Assembly (NCBI RefSeq): GCF_008630935.1
Contig: NZ_CP043908.1
Span: 1,426,001 to 1,490,000, forward strand
Direction of reading: 5' to 3'
Length of the DNA: 64,000 nucleotides
From: Thermodesulfobacterium sp. TA1
Lineage (GTDB): Bacteria; Desulfobacterota; Thermodesulfobacteria; Thermodesulfobacteriales; Thermodesulfobacteriaceae
Shown here: positions 45,762 through 55,523 of the stretch, piece after piece
How the letters are laid out: every line of letters starts with the position of its first letter
Position numbering within the stretch: the first letter of the stretch is position 1
Notes under the pieces: generated by a model
What the model saw: the letters and a program-made list of their open reading frames with translations, nothing else
What the model was told of the DNA's origin: nothing
Database searches by the model: none
Translations under genes and position numbers: made by a program

Positions 45762-47554
45762 AGCTCGATCCTGGTCAACACTCCGTGAAGCTTAGCTGGA
45801 GGCAGGTTTAGAAACTTAACAAAATGAGGGCTTATCTGCTTGATAAAGGAGTAAATTTTCCAAATAGGATGTTGGGTTTCAATATCCTCAAGTCCATAAA
45901 AAATTACTCTTTCATCTATGCCTTGTTCCCTTAAGATGTCTTCAACCTTAAGGATTTCCATGTAACCGTAGGCGATTTCAAAAAGTTTGGCTCCAGGACA
46001 GATCTCCTCTAAAAAACTGGTAGTAATCCCATAAGGTTCGTTTTTCCTTATAAGAGAAACAAAAATGTTTTCTTCATAAACTATGCCGTGGACAAAGATG
46101 TTTTCAATCACATAAGGTGGAAAAGAATAAGGATCACGGATAAAATAAAGGGCTTTACCTGAAATTTTAGGGTTTTCCTTATAAAATTTACTAAACTGTT
46201 TAACGAATTCTTCGCGACTTAAGAAGGTAAGACTGTGGTAAAGTTTTTTCTGTCCTTGTGTATAAAGGATAATTATGGTAAAAGGTATACCAGCAAGCAC
46301 TAAAGCCCAATAACCTCCATAAGGAAGCTTAAAAAGAGTAGAAATAAAGTATAAAAAAGTAGTAAAAGTAGTCAATATTGCAAAAGATAGATATGCATAT
46401 CGTTTTTTAAGATAAAAAATAGTAATAAGGAAAAGGCCGGTGATAGTCATATCTCCAGTAACAGCAAGACCATAAGCTGCAGCTAAACTGGAAGAACTTT
46501 TAAACTCAAACATAATAAAAATTACAGCTAAAAAAAGTAACCAGTTGATCGATCCTATATAAATTTGAGAATGAAGCTCCGGAGAGGTATACTTTACTTT
46601 CATAATAGGCAAATATCTTGCAAACATCGCTTGATACACTACGCTAAACATACCGCTTATCATAGCTTGTGAAGCTATCACGGTTGCCATCAAAGCTAAA
46701 ATCAGAAAAGGCACATAACTTGGAGCAAAGGTATTTAAACACATCTCAAAAAGGATGCTTTTTGCCTCAGGATGGTTTAACAAAAAAGCTCCTTGCCCAA
46801 AGTAATTGACCACCAAAGCGGTTAAAACTAAATACCAAGCTCTTTTGATAGGCCTTGCCCCAAGATGGCCCATATCAGCATACATGGCTTCACTACCGGT
46901 AGCACAAAGAATAACCTCTCCCAAAATCAAATAAGACTTCCAACCATTTTGCTGAAAAAACTCTATAGCATAAAGGGGATTTAGTGCTAAGATGACTTCG
47001 GGTCTGGATAAAATCTGTAGGAAACCTAAGGTAAAAAGGCTTAAAAACCAAAGGCTCATGATAGGCCCAAAAGAACCTGAAACCTTCTCTGTACCTCTCT
47101 TTTGAAAATAAAATAATCCGAAAGCAATCAAAACACTAAGAAGGACTACCTCCATCTGTTCTAAAGGCCTTAACCCTGGAATATAAGATATTCCCTCTAC
47201 TGCGCTCATTATACTTATCGCAGGAGTAATCACTCCATCGCCCATAAGTAGGGAAATCCCTATAAAAGACAAAAAAGTAACCACCCCTAACAACCTTTTA
47301 CGACTTTTTAAAAGGGAACGCAAAATTTCTGAAAGGATTAAGGTGCCTCCTTCTCCGCGTAAACTAAGGCTCATGGCTAAAACAGTATATTGAACCGTAG
47401 GAATAATGATTAAAGTCCAAAAAATTAAAGATAAAACCCCAAAGACATTCTCTTTAGTAGGAGGCAAAAAAAGGAAAATAACCGGTAAGGTATAGATAGG
47501 GCTTGTTCCTATGTCTCCAAAAACAAGCCCCATAGCCTTTATTACTTTTTGCAT
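45758..47554 (-). CDS. kup: KUP-family potassium uptake transporter
   Basis: 598 residues. The N-terminus GLVFGDIGTSPIYTLPVIF is the KUP hallmark. LRGEGGTLILSEILR, MGDGVITPAISIMSAVEGI and YFGQGAFLLNHPEA are also conserved. Twelve membrane helices are followed by a cytoplasmic C-terminal domain of about 150 residues (GKALYFIRDPYSFPPYVIENIFVH). Proton-coupled potassium uptake is the family function. Overlaps the cytochrome gene tail to tail by four bases; proS lies three bases upstream on the same strand. Confidence 0.96.
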   Translation of the reverse strand: MQKVIKAMGLVFGDIGTSPIYTLPVIFLFLPPTKENVFGVLSLIFWTLIIIPTVQYTVLAMSLSLRGEGGTLILSEILRSLLKSRKRLLGVVTFLSFIGISLLMGDGVITPAISIMSAVEGISYIPGLRPLEQMEVVLLSVLIAFGLFYFQKRGTEKVSGSFGPIMSLWFLSLFTLGFLQILSRPEVILALNPLYAIEFFQQNGWKSYLILGEVILCATGSEAMYADMGHLGARPIKRAWYLVLTALVVNYFGQGAFLLNHPEAKSILFEMCLNTFAPSYVPFLILALMATVIASQAMISGMFSVVYQAMFARYLPIMKVKYTSPELHSQIYIGSINWLLFLAVIFIMFEFKSSSSLAAAYGLAVTGDMTITGLFLITIFYLKKRYAYLSFAILTTFTTFLYFISTLFKLPYGGYWALVLAGIPFTIIILYTQGQKKLYHSLTFLSREEFVKQFSKFYKENPKISGKALYFIRDPYSFPPYVIENIFVHGIVYEENIFVSLIRKNEPYGITTSFLEEICPGAKLFEIAYGYMEILKVEDILREQGIDERVIFYGLEDIETQHPIWKIYSFIKQISPHFVKFLNLPPAKLHGVLTRIEL

Positions 47555-47557
47555 TAC

Positions 47558-49255
47558 TTAAGCTCCTTTTTTCAGTAAATCCTGAACATAACTTTCTATC
47601 CCCTCCGGCTTAAGGTATACCCTTTCTCCTGTTTTTCTTTGTTTAACTTCTACCTCTCCCCTTTCTTCAAAGGTTTTCCCTAAAATAAGTTGAAGAGGCA
47701 CCCCTATTAAGTCTAAGTCATTAAATTTTACCCCTGGGCGTTCATCTCGGTCGTCAAGCAAAACATCCCATTTTTGGCTTAACACCTGATATAATTTCTC
47801 AGCGTTTTCTTTAAAACTTTCCTTTAGAGATATAATACCTATCTGAAAAGGGGCTATCTGCCAAGGGAAGATAATGCCTTTTTCGTCATGGTTCTGTTCT
47901 ATGGTGGCAGCAAGCACTCTACTAACCCCTATTCCATAACATCCCATGATAAATGGTTTCATCTGACCGTCTCTGTCAAGAAACATCGCCTTCATGGGAA
48001 GGCTATACTTGGTGCCAAGCTTAAATATATGACCCACCTCTATACCCTTTAAAAAATTTAAAGTTTTTTTACACCGTGGACAAAGATCCCCCTCGGTTGC
48101 CTTTCTTATGTCTGCTATGATATCTGGTTGAAAAGTATCACCCAAGTTTGCGTTTATGTAATGATACTCGTCTTCGTTTGCTCCTATCACAAAGTTAGGA
48201 TATCCTACCAGGCTTTTATCTGCGATCACCTTTATCCTTAATCCCTTAGGTCCTATAAAGCCAGGGTTTGCCCCTGCTATCTTTCTTATCTCTTCGTCTC
48301 TTGCCATCCTGAAAGGTTTTCCACCTAAAAGCTTTTCAAGTTTTACTTCGTTTACCTCATGGTCTCCTCTTATACAAACAGCCACAGCCTCTTTTTCTTC
48401 TACGATGTAAATCAAAGTTTTGGTAATCTTTGCCACAGGCAAGCCTAAGAAATCTGCTACTTCCTTAGCCGACCTTACTCCAGGTGTATATACCTTTTCT
48501 AAAGGTTTAGAAGACTCATAAGGATAGGTCTCTGAGGTTTCGGCAGGGGTTAATTCTATGTTGGAAGCATAACCGCAGGCCTCACAAAAGGCTATGGTGT
48601 CTTCCCCTGTTTCTGCAAGCACCATAAACTCATGAGAGACATCCCCTCCTATAGCTCCAGTATGGGCCTCAACCGCCTTAAACCTAAGCCCACAACTTTC
48701 AAAAATCCTATGATAGGTATCATACATCTTTTGATAGCTTTTTTCTAAACCTTCCTCGTTAGCATCAAAACTATAGGCATCTTTCATGATAAACTCTCTT
48801 GCCCTCATAATACCAAACCTGGGACGTATCTCGTCTCTAAACTTAACGGCAATCTGATAAAGGATTAAAGGTAAGTCTTTATAAGATTTAACGTCCCTTC
48901 TTACGATGTCGGTTACCACCTCTTCATGGGTAGGTCCAAGACAAAAATCATGGTCTTTTCTGTCTTTTATTCTTAAAAGTTCTTTACCATATAGATCCCA
49001 CCGACCTGTTTCTTGCCAGAGCTCAGCAGGCTGAACCAAAGGCATAAGGATTTCTAAAGCCCCTGCTCTATCCATCTCTGTCCGAACTATATTTTCTATC
49101 TTTTTTAAAGCTTTAAACCCTAATGGCAAAAAGTTATAAATCCCTGAAGCCACCTTTCTTATCATCCCTGCCCTTAAAAGAAGTTTATGACTTACAGTTT
49201 CAGCCTCAGAAGGGTCCTCCCTTAGGGTTGGTAAAAAATATCGGCTTAATCTCAT
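47558..49255 (-). CDS. proS: Prolyl-tRNA synthetase
   Basis: 565 residues, long bacterial type with the editing insertion. The ATG at 49255 follows GGAGGGTAACC; a frame opening further upstream is not supported. Class II motifs: MRLSRYFLPTLREDPSEAETVSHKLLLRAGMI, then motif 2 IRPRFGIMRAREFIMKDAYSF and motif 3 FIMGCYGIGVSRVLAA. The INS editing domain is seen around KEVADFLGLP to GANEDEYHYINANLGDTF. The anticodon-binding domain is at the end. Confidence 0.98.
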   Translation of the reverse strand: MRLSRYFLPTLREDPSEAETVSHKLLLRAGMIRKVASGIYNFLPLGFKALKKIENIVRTEMDRAGALEILMPLVQPAELWQETGRWDLYGKELLRIKDRKDHDFCLGPTHEEVVTDIVRRDVKSYKDLPLILYQIAVKFRDEIRPRFGIMRAREFIMKDAYSFDANEEGLEKSYQKMYDTYHRIFESCGLRFKAVEAHTGAIGGDVSHEFMVLAETGEDTIAFCEACGYASNIELTPAETSETYPYESSKPLEKVYTPGVRSAKEVADFLGLPVAKITKTLIYIVEEKEAVAVCIRGDHEVNEVKLEKLLGGKPFRMARDEEIRKIAGANPGFIGPKGLRIKVIADKSLVGYPNFVIGANEDEYHYINANLGDTFQPDIIADIRKATEGDLCPRCKKTLNFLKGIEVGHIFKLGTKYSLPMKAMFLDRDGQMKPFIMGCYGIGVSRVLAATIEQNHDEKGIIFPWQIAPFQIGIISLKESFKENAEKLYQVLSQKWDVLLDDRDERPGVKFNDLDLIGVPLQLILGKTFEERGEVEVKQRKTGERVYLKPEGIESYVQDLLKKGA

Positions 49256-49265
49256 GGTTACCCTC

Positions 49266-49757
49266 CTAACCAAGTTCTATTTTTTCCCAAGATCTGGTAA
49301 TTAAACCAAGAATTACCATCGTAGGTGGACCCTCTTTGCCTAAAATCTCACCTGGATTAATAAGCAAGGTTTTTCCTATTTCTTGAACTTCAAACTTATG
49401 GGTATGACCACAAAAAACGTAATCAAAATCTTGACTTTTAGCCAAAGAATAAGCCATCTTAGGATAGTGAACCATAGCTATTTTAAAACCACCTACCTCT
49501 AAAAAGGCATGTTCTCCATGAAAACGCACCCAAGGATATTTTTTAAGATGCTCACACATAAGGGCTATATCTCCCCGGTTATTTCCGACGATAAAATGAA
49601 CATCTTTTTGAAAAGAGGCAAGAAGAGGTATCATAAAAGGTGAAATCAAATCTCCACAATGAAACAATATTTCACAACCTTTTTCGCAAGCTATCTTGAT
49701 GGCTTTTTCGGTATGTGGAAGGTTATCGTGGGTGTCACTTATGATGGCAACCACCAT
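49266..49757 (-). CDS. Metallophosphoesterase, YfcE/MJ0936 type
   Basis: 163 residues. Dinuclear metal motifs are present in order: DTHDN, CGD, GNNRGD, MVHYP and CGHTHKFEV, as in YfcE/MJ0936 phosphodiesterases. The C-terminal LINPGEILGKEGPPT also fits. It starts one base before the end of the UbiD gene spacer and reads into proS with a ten-base gap, so they are likely co-transcribed. Natural substrate unknown. Confidence 0.9.
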   Translation of the reverse strand: MVVAIISDTHDNLPHTEKAIKIACEKGCEILFHCGDLISPFMIPLLASFQKDVHFIVGNNRGDIALMCEHLKKYPWVRFHGEHAFLEVGGFKIAMVHYPKMAYSLAKSQDFDYVFCGHTHKFEVQEIGKTLLINPGEILGKEGPPTMVILGLITRSWEKIELG

Positions 49758-49758
49758 C

Positions 49759-51225
49759 CTATTTTAACCTCCTTATCTGTTCCTCGATTTTTTTCCACAC
49801 CTTTTCTACCTTAGACTTAACCTCTGGAACCATCGCCGCTTCTTCAGGCCATTCCCTTAAATAACCTTCTTCTTTCCATTTTCTGGTGGCATCTATACAC
49901 ATCTTTGACCCATAGGCTGGATAGGGACTTGCATGGTCTAAGGCATCAACCGGTCCCTTTACTATCATTATATCCCTTTCTGGGTCTACATTTCCTGACA
50001 TATAAAACAAAACCTCGCTTACATCTTGAACGTTTACCTCTTTATCAACCACTACGATAATTTTAGTAAACATCATCTGCCCAAGCCCCCACAGAGCTGA
50101 AGCCACCTTAAAGGCATGTCCTGGATATCTTTTATCTATGGAAACAAAGGCTAAATTATGAAAAACTCCCTCCCAAGGAAGGTTAATATCTACTATCTCT
50201 GGGAGTATTTTTTTTAGCAAAGGTAAAAACAATCTTTCTGTTGCCTTTCCAAGAAAACAATCTTCTTGAGGAGGTTTTCCTACGATAGTAGCAGGATAAA
50301 TAGCATCCTTTCTAAAGGTAATACAAGTAACCTTAAAAACTGGATAATAATCTTGAGGGGTATAATAACCTGTATGGTCCCCAAAAGGTCCTTCAAGCCT
50401 TCGTTCATAAGGCTCTACATAACCTTCAAGGACTATTTGACTTTCTGCAGGTACTTCAAGAGGCACAGTAAGGCATCTAACCAACTCTACAGGAGACCTT
50501 CTTAAAAAACCTGCCAACAAGAATTCGTCTATATCTTCAGGTAAAGGAGCCGTAGCGGCATAGATTACTGCAGGGTCAGGACCTATGGCTACTGCTACCG
50601 GTAATCTTTCTCCTCTTTTTTCTGCCTTCTGATGATGTTTGGCACCTGTTTTATGTATCTGCCAATGCATCCCTGTTTCATTTTTACTAAAAACCTGCAT
50701 TCTATACATACCTACATTGTAGGTGCCGGTTTCAGGATCTTTTGTAATCACACAAGGAAGGGTAATAAAAGGACCGCCGTCTTTAGGCCAACATTTAAGC
50801 ACCGGAAGTTTATAAAGGTCTACTTTGTCGCCTTCCCATACGATTTCCTGACAAGGTGCTTTTTCTACCTTTTTAGGAAAAAGATTAGAAGCCCTGAAAA
50901 GCTTCGGCACAAGTTTTAACTTATCTAAAAGAGAACCTGGTTTAGCCACTTCTATAAACTCAGCCACTTCCCTTCCAAGTTCATCAAGGTCCTTTACCCT
51001 TAAAGCTAAGCATACTCTTTTATAACTCCCCATCAGATTAGTAACTACTGGGATTTTATGACCTTTTACCTTTTCAAAAAAAAGAGCTGGGCCAAAAGCC
51101 TTGCACACTCTATCGGTGATCTCTGTAATCTCCAGTTCAGTAGATATTTCTTCTTTAACCTTGATCAGTTCTTTTTCCCTTTCAAGTATCTCTAAAAAAC
51201 CTTGTAAATCTTTAAAATTTTTCAT
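49759..51225 (-). CDS. UbiD-family decarboxylase
   Basis: 488 residues. UbiD enzymes decarboxylate aromatic acids with prenylated FMN. Seen are MYRMQVFSKNETGMHWQIHKTGAKHH, VAIGPDPAVIYAATAPLPEDIDE, VEPYERRLEGPFGDHTGYYTPQDYYPVF (with the catalytic Glu-Arg-Glu set), GKPPQEDCFLGKATERL and a C-terminal KMCIDATRKW. Full length for the family. In an organism of this kind a role in quinone (menaquinone) synthesis is likely but not proven. It lies two bases after purF. Confidence 0.93.
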   Translation of the reverse strand: MKNFKDLQGFLEILEREKELIKVKEEISTELEITEITDRVCKAFGPALFFEKVKGHKIPVVTNLMGSYKRVCLALRVKDLDELGREVAEFIEVAKPGSLLDKLKLVPKLFRASNLFPKKVEKAPCQEIVWEGDKVDLYKLPVLKCWPKDGGPFITLPCVITKDPETGTYNVGMYRMQVFSKNETGMHWQIHKTGAKHHQKAEKRGERLPVAVAIGPDPAVIYAATAPLPEDIDEFLLAGFLRRSPVELVRCLTVPLEVPAESQIVLEGYVEPYERRLEGPFGDHTGYYTPQDYYPVFKVTCITFRKDAIYPATIVGKPPQEDCFLGKATERLFLPLLKKILPEIVDINLPWEGVFHNLAFVSIDKRYPGHAFKVASALWGLGQMMFTKIIVVVDKEVNVQDVSEVLFYMSGNVDPERDIMIVKGPVDALDHASPYPAYGSKMCIDATRKWKEEGYLREWPEEAAMVPEVKSKVEKVWKKIEEQIRRLK

Positions 51226-51227
51226 CT

Positions 51228-52604
51228 TTAGCCCTCAGCGATGTCCTTTTTAAAATTAAAATCAACCTCTACCGGATATTCACCGGTAAAACAGGCTAAG
51301 CAAAGTTTGTTTCTTAAATCACCTAAGGCGTCAACCAATCCTTCTATACTTAAATAGTAAAGTGTATCGATGTCTAAAAACTTTCTTATCTCTTCTACAC
51401 TATGTTTAGCAGCGATAAGCTCTGACCTCGAGGGAAAGTCTATTCCAAAAAAGCAAGGAAACCTTATCGGAGGACAAGAAAGCAAAAAATGCACTTTTTT
51501 AGGTCCAAGTTCTTTTATTCCTCTAAACCGGTTTTTACTGGTAGTTCCTCTCACTAAAGAGTCGTCTATTACGACGACCTCTTTATTTTTAATAAGCTCT
51601 CTTACTGGATTTAACTTCATCCTTACCGAAAGGTCTCTAAGTCTTTGAGAAGGTTGGATAAAAGTCCTTCCTATGTAATGATTTCTTATCATCCCAAACT
51701 CAAGCGGGACTCCACTTGCCTGAGAATATCCGATCGCTGCATAAGTTCCTGAATCAGGAAAGGGCATCACAAAATCCGCTTCTAAAGGACATTCTTTATA
51801 AAGGTTTTTACCTAATTGCTTTCTCACAGGATAAACCATTTTACCAAAGATATAACTATCAGGCCTGGCAAAATAGATGAATTCAAATACACAATGACTT
51901 TTAGGAAATTTTTCCTTTTTAAAAGGAAAATAAGACTGAGGTCCTTCTTGGGTTATCACCAAAATCTCCCCTGGAGCTACCTCTCTTAGGTATTGAGCCC
52001 CTATGAGGTCAAAAGCACAGGTTTCAGAGGCTACGACATACCCTCCGTTGAGCATTCCCAACGCAAGAGGTCTAAACCCCCATGGATCCCTAAAGGCAAC
52101 TAAGGTATCTTCATAAAGCAATAAAACAGAATAAGCCCCTTTTATCTTTTTCATCGTCTCTGAGATAGCTTCAATCAAACCTTTTTTAAGGTTTCTTACT
52201 ATAAGATGGACAATCACTTCACTGTCCATCGTAGTCTGAAAGATGTGTCCTTCTTCTTCTAAACCACATCTAATCTGATAGGCATTTACTAAGTTTCCGT
52301 TATGGGCTATAGCTATCTTTTTTTTGGCAAAGTTTACACAAAAAGGCTGGGCGTTTTGCACCACACTTGACCCGGTGGTGGAATACCTAACATGTCCGAT
52401 GGCTATCCTACCCTTAAGTTTTTGTAAAATCTGCTCGTTAAAAACTTCACTAACCAACCCCAAAGCTTTCCACTCTCTAATGGTTTCTCCGTCATAAACA
52501 GCCATACCCGCGCTTTCTTGGCCTCGATGCTGAAGTGAGTAAAGCCCAAAATAGGTATAATTAGCCGCTTCTTCTACCCCAAAAATTCCAAAAAGTCCAC
52601 ACAT
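51228..52604 (-). CDS. purF: Amidophosphoribosyltransferase PurF
   Basis: 458 residues. PurF makes phosphoribosylamine from glutamine and PRPP, the first step of purine synthesis. The nucleophile Cys2 directly follows Met1 (MCGLFGIFG), so unlike the Bacillus enzyme there is no propeptide. Other segments: LQHRGQESAGMAV, IGHVRYSTTG, ETCAFDLIGA, VVVIDDSLVRGTTSKNR (PRPP site), and KLCLACFTGEYP, whose cysteines indicate the oxygen-sensitive iron-sulfur type. Confidence 0.97.
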   Translation of the reverse strand: MCGLFGIFGVEEAANYTYFGLYSLQHRGQESAGMAVYDGETIREWKALGLVSEVFNEQILQKLKGRIAIGHVRYSTTGSSVVQNAQPFCVNFAKKKIAIAHNGNLVNAYQIRCGLEEEGHIFQTTMDSEVIVHLIVRNLKKGLIEAISETMKKIKGAYSVLLLYEDTLVAFRDPWGFRPLALGMLNGGYVVASETCAFDLIGAQYLREVAPGEILVITQEGPQSYFPFKKEKFPKSHCVFEFIYFARPDSYIFGKMVYPVRKQLGKNLYKECPLEADFVMPFPDSGTYAAIGYSQASGVPLEFGMIRNHYIGRTFIQPSQRLRDLSVRMKLNPVRELIKNKEVVVIDDSLVRGTTSKNRFRGIKELGPKKVHFLLSCPPIRFPCFFGIDFPSRSELIAAKHSVEEIRKFLDIDTLYYLSIEGLVDALGDLRNKLCLACFTGEYPVEVDFNFKKDIAEG

Positions 52605-52631
52605 AAGATCTCACCTCTCTGGTTACTACTT

Positions 52632-53969
52632 TTACTCCTCTATGATACCTCCTACGGTTAACTCAGGGACCCTTAAAGTTGGTTGACCGTCTGAAACAGG
52701 AACCCCTTGGCCGTCTTTTCCACAAACACCAGGTTCAAAATGCAGGTCATCTCCTACCATGTCTATAATTTCTAAAACTTTAGGGCCATTACCCACCAAA
52801 GTAGCCCCTTTTACCGGATAGGCTATTTCTCCTTTATCTATATAATAACCTTCTCTTACCTCAAAAACAAAATCTCCGGTTAATGGGTTTACCTCCCCTC
52901 CTCCCATTTTCTTAACCAAAAGTCCTTTCTCTATACTTTTAAGAATTTCGTCTGGGTTATTAAACCCTTTAGCTATATAAGTGTTTGCCATCCTGGGTAT
53001 AGGAACAGAACGATAATCTTGTCTTCTTCCGTGCCCATTAGGGGCTTTTTGGTGTTTCAAGGCAGTTAATCTATCATAAAGATAGCTTTTTAAAATTCCT
53101 TTTTCTATCAACACTACCTGCTGCGCTAAAACCCCTTCGTCATCAACATTATAAGATCCATAAAGACCATGTATCGTAGGGTCATCTATCACGGTAATCA
53201 AAGGGCTTGCTACCTTTTCCCCTAACTTACCCGCATAGACAGAAAGACCTTCCTCTGCATGGTCTGCCTCAAGACCATGGCCTACCGCTTCGTGGATCAT
53301 CGTGCCCCCTGCCTCCCCTGCTAAAACTACAGGCATAATCCCAGCAGGGACCTTTCTTGCTGAAAGCATGGTGATAGCTAACCTTGAAGCCCGCTCAGGA
53401 AGGAGTAAAAATTCTTCTAAGTCTTTAGCCTTTTCAAAAATAAGGCTTTTTCCTGCTACTTCATATCCCCTTTCAAGCCTTCCGTCCTTTTCTGCTACTA
53501 CGATGACCCCTAATTTGGTATATTCCCTTCTATCAGAAAAAAAACTTCCCTCTGAAGTCATCACCCAGACATCTTTTTTCACCTCACTAAAAATTAAACG
53601 GTAATGTTTTATTTCTTTAGTAAACCAAACCCTCTTTTTTAATGCTTCTAAGTACTCAAGTCTGGTCTTTAAAATCTTTGATATATCTTCCTCTTTATGG
53701 CTTGCCTGTTTTTTAAAAACTTCGTCTTTTAAGGTTTCTTCTAAAATCCCATTGGAAAAGTAAACCTGATTGGTAAAGTCTGAAGTGATTTTTCTAAGAG
53801 CTGACCCTTCCTCTATCCCCCAGTTGATTTCATCTATTCTGTCTGGTTCAACGACTATTTTTAACGTCTCTACTCTTTCTACGTAAAAATCTCCGTAAAG
53901 AGCATCTTTAAACCATTTCTTAGTTGAATCTTTTAAAAACTTATGGTCAGAAACTAACATACTTAGCAC
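52632..53969 (-). CDS. tldD: TldD-family metalloprotease
   Basis: 445 residues. The metal site is IHEAVGHGLEADH (HExxxH with a downstream acidic/His ligand), and YDRLTALKHQKAPNGHGRRQDYRSVPIPRMANTYI and VEVREGYYIDKG-like strands follow TldD. TldD normally forms a heterodimer with TldE/PmbA, which is not in this window. Known roles include processing of peptide modifications and antitoxin turnover. It starts 11 bases after the PfkB gene on the same strand. Confidence 0.93.
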   Translation of the reverse strand: MLSMLVSDHKFLKDSTKKWFKDALYGDFYVERVETLKIVVEPDRIDEINWGIEEGSALRKITSDFTNQVYFSNGILEETLKDEVFKKQASHKEEDISKILKTRLEYLEALKKRVWFTKEIKHYRLIFSEVKKDVWVMTSEGSFFSDRREYTKLGVIVVAEKDGRLERGYEVAGKSLIFEKAKDLEEFLLLPERASRLAITMLSARKVPAGIMPVVLAGEAGGTMIHEAVGHGLEADHAEEGLSVYAGKLGEKVASPLITVIDDPTIHGLYGSYNVDDEGVLAQQVVLIEKGILKSYLYDRLTALKHQKAPNGHGRRQDYRSVPIPRMANTYIAKGFNNPDEILKSIEKGLLVKKMGGGEVNPLTGDFVFEVREGYYIDKGEIAYPVKGATLVGNGPKVLEIIDMVGDDLHFEPGVCGKDGQGVPVSDGQPTLRVPELTVGGIIEE

Positions 53970-53979
53970 CTGTTATAAA

Positions 53980-54978
53980 TTAAAGTTTTCCTGTTAATTT
54001 TAACAAACTTACATAATTTTGAAACTCCCTTTTATCTAAACAACCTCTCCTACCGTAATCCCTCAAACTCATACCCGCTGCGTAAATCCCAAGTTCTAAA
54101 GCCTTATCTTCATTAAATCCTAAGGATATACCAGCAAGCACCCCAGCGTTGAAATAATCTCCTGCCCCTGTGTTGTCAACCACCTTGTCAACGTTTAAAC
54201 TAGGCTTTTTAAAAACTTTATCTTTAGTGAACACCATAGCACCATTTTTACCCTGTTTTAAAAACACCTTTTCTATCCCTAAGTTTAAAAGGGAATCAGG
54301 AGCCTTTTTTAACAGACCTAACTCTTCTTCAGTAATAAAAAGATATTTAGTAGCTTTTAACCAAGATAAAAGGTCGTCCCAACCAAGGGAAACATATATC
54401 CTACCTGGGTCAAAAGAAATCCGGTTTATCTGAGTAAGAAGTTGGACCTGAAAATGTCGTCCCGGGGCACTAGCAAAAGAAGAAAAATGATAATCTCCTT
54501 TAGGCAAATTTTTTTCAATTAAAACAGGTAGATAATTTTCTGCATCTCCTGGACTTACGAGAATAAATCTGTCTTTAGCAGGGCTTAGAACTATCAAAGC
54601 CAAACTGGTAGTTCCTCTTTCTATAATATATTCTAAAGAAAGGCCAACTGATGAGAACTCCTCTAAAACTTTTTTACCAAAAGGGTCTTTTCCTACAGCC
54701 CCTAAAAAACTTCCTTTAAAACCCCAAAGGCTAAGAGCATAAAGGGTGTTAGCTGCCGAACCTCCCCCTCCTTCAAACAAAAAATTTCCTCTTTTCTCTA
54801 AAAAATTTAGTACCTCTATAAAATCTTTCCTTTCTAAAGCTATTTCTCCTCCTGGGGAAGCATGTATGTTTTTTTCTTTTAAAATTTGCAAGTCTTCTAA
54901 CTCAAAAAAAATATCCCAATTAAGGGCCCCACAGCCTATAAAATCAAACCTCAAAAAATCGTTCAAATTTTCGTCCAT
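53980..54978 (-). CDS. PfkB-family carbohydrate kinase
   Basis: 332 residues. FEGGGGSAANTLYALSLWGFKGSFLGAVGKDPFG near residue 70-105 and the catalytic DNTGAGDYFNAGVLAGIS near 265 are the two PfkB signatures. Sugar or nucleoside specificity cannot be told from sequence. Followed by tldD; rnpB starts divergently 128 bases away. Confidence 0.92.
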   Translation of the reverse strand: MDENLNDFLRFDFIGCGALNWDIFFELEDLQILKEKNIHASPGGEIALERKDFIEVLNFLEKRGNFLFEGGGGSAANTLYALSLWGFKGSFLGAVGKDPFGKKVLEEFSSVGLSLEYIIERGTTSLALIVLSPAKDRFILVSPGDAENYLPVLIEKNLPKGDYHFSSFASAPGRHFQVQLLTQINRISFDPGRIYVSLGWDDLLSWLKATKYLFITEEELGLLKKAPDSLLNLGIEKVFLKQGKNGAMVFTKDKVFKKPSLNVDKVVDNTGAGDYFNAGVLAGISLGFNEDKALELGIYAAGMSLRDYGRRGCLDKREFQNYVSLLKLTGKL

Positions 54979-55105
54979 TTTTACCTCTTTGTCTGAGTTG
55001 TTTATTTATTAATTTTAATTTGAAAGTTAGTTTTTTTAACAGCTATGTAAAAGGAAAAATCGGTTTTGGTTGAAAAATTTTAAAAAAAACTTATTTTTTG
55101 TAAAA

Positions 55106-55500
55106 GGGCAGGGTTTAAGAGGTGGTTGCCCCAGAGGGATAAAACCTTCTGGGGAGGAAAGTCCGGGCTCCATAGGGGAGGACGCCGGGTAACACCCGGA
55201 GGGAGTAATCCCTGGAAAGGGCCACAGAAAACAGACCGCCAGCGGCCAGAAGGTTAAATGCCTTCTGGTGCGGGCAAGGGTGAAAAGGTGGGGTAAGAGC
55301 CCACCGCACTGGGTGGTAACACCTGGTGGCACGGCAACCCCCGTCCGGAGCAAGGCCAAACAGAGCCGATGGGTGCCCCGCCCGTTAAGGCTCAGGTAGG
55401 CCGCTTGAGAAGAGGGGTAACCCTCTTCCTTAGAGAAATAATCACCGCCTGAGGATTTTTTCCTCAGGTAACAGAACCCGGCTTACTTAAACCCTGCCCC
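55106..55500 (+). ncRNA. rnpB: RNase P RNA (class A)
   Basis: Catalytic RNA that matures tRNA 5' ends. The ends pair as P1: GGGCAGGGTTTAAG at the start with CTTAAACCCTGCCC at the finish. Conserved cores are present: GAGGAAAGTCCGGGCTCC, AAGGGCCACAGAAAACAGACC, GCAAGGGTGAAAAGGTG and the 3' ACAGAACCCGGCTTAC, with GGTAA-bearing P15/P16 loops. Total about 395 bases. Open frames on the other strand across this RNA are artefacts. Confidence 0.97.
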
Positions 55501-55523
55501 TTCTAAAAATTTCGAACCTAAAC

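Noticed and set aside
55036-55359. Minus-strand frames within 55036-55359
   Set aside because: They lie on the complement of the RNase P RNA and follow its structure.
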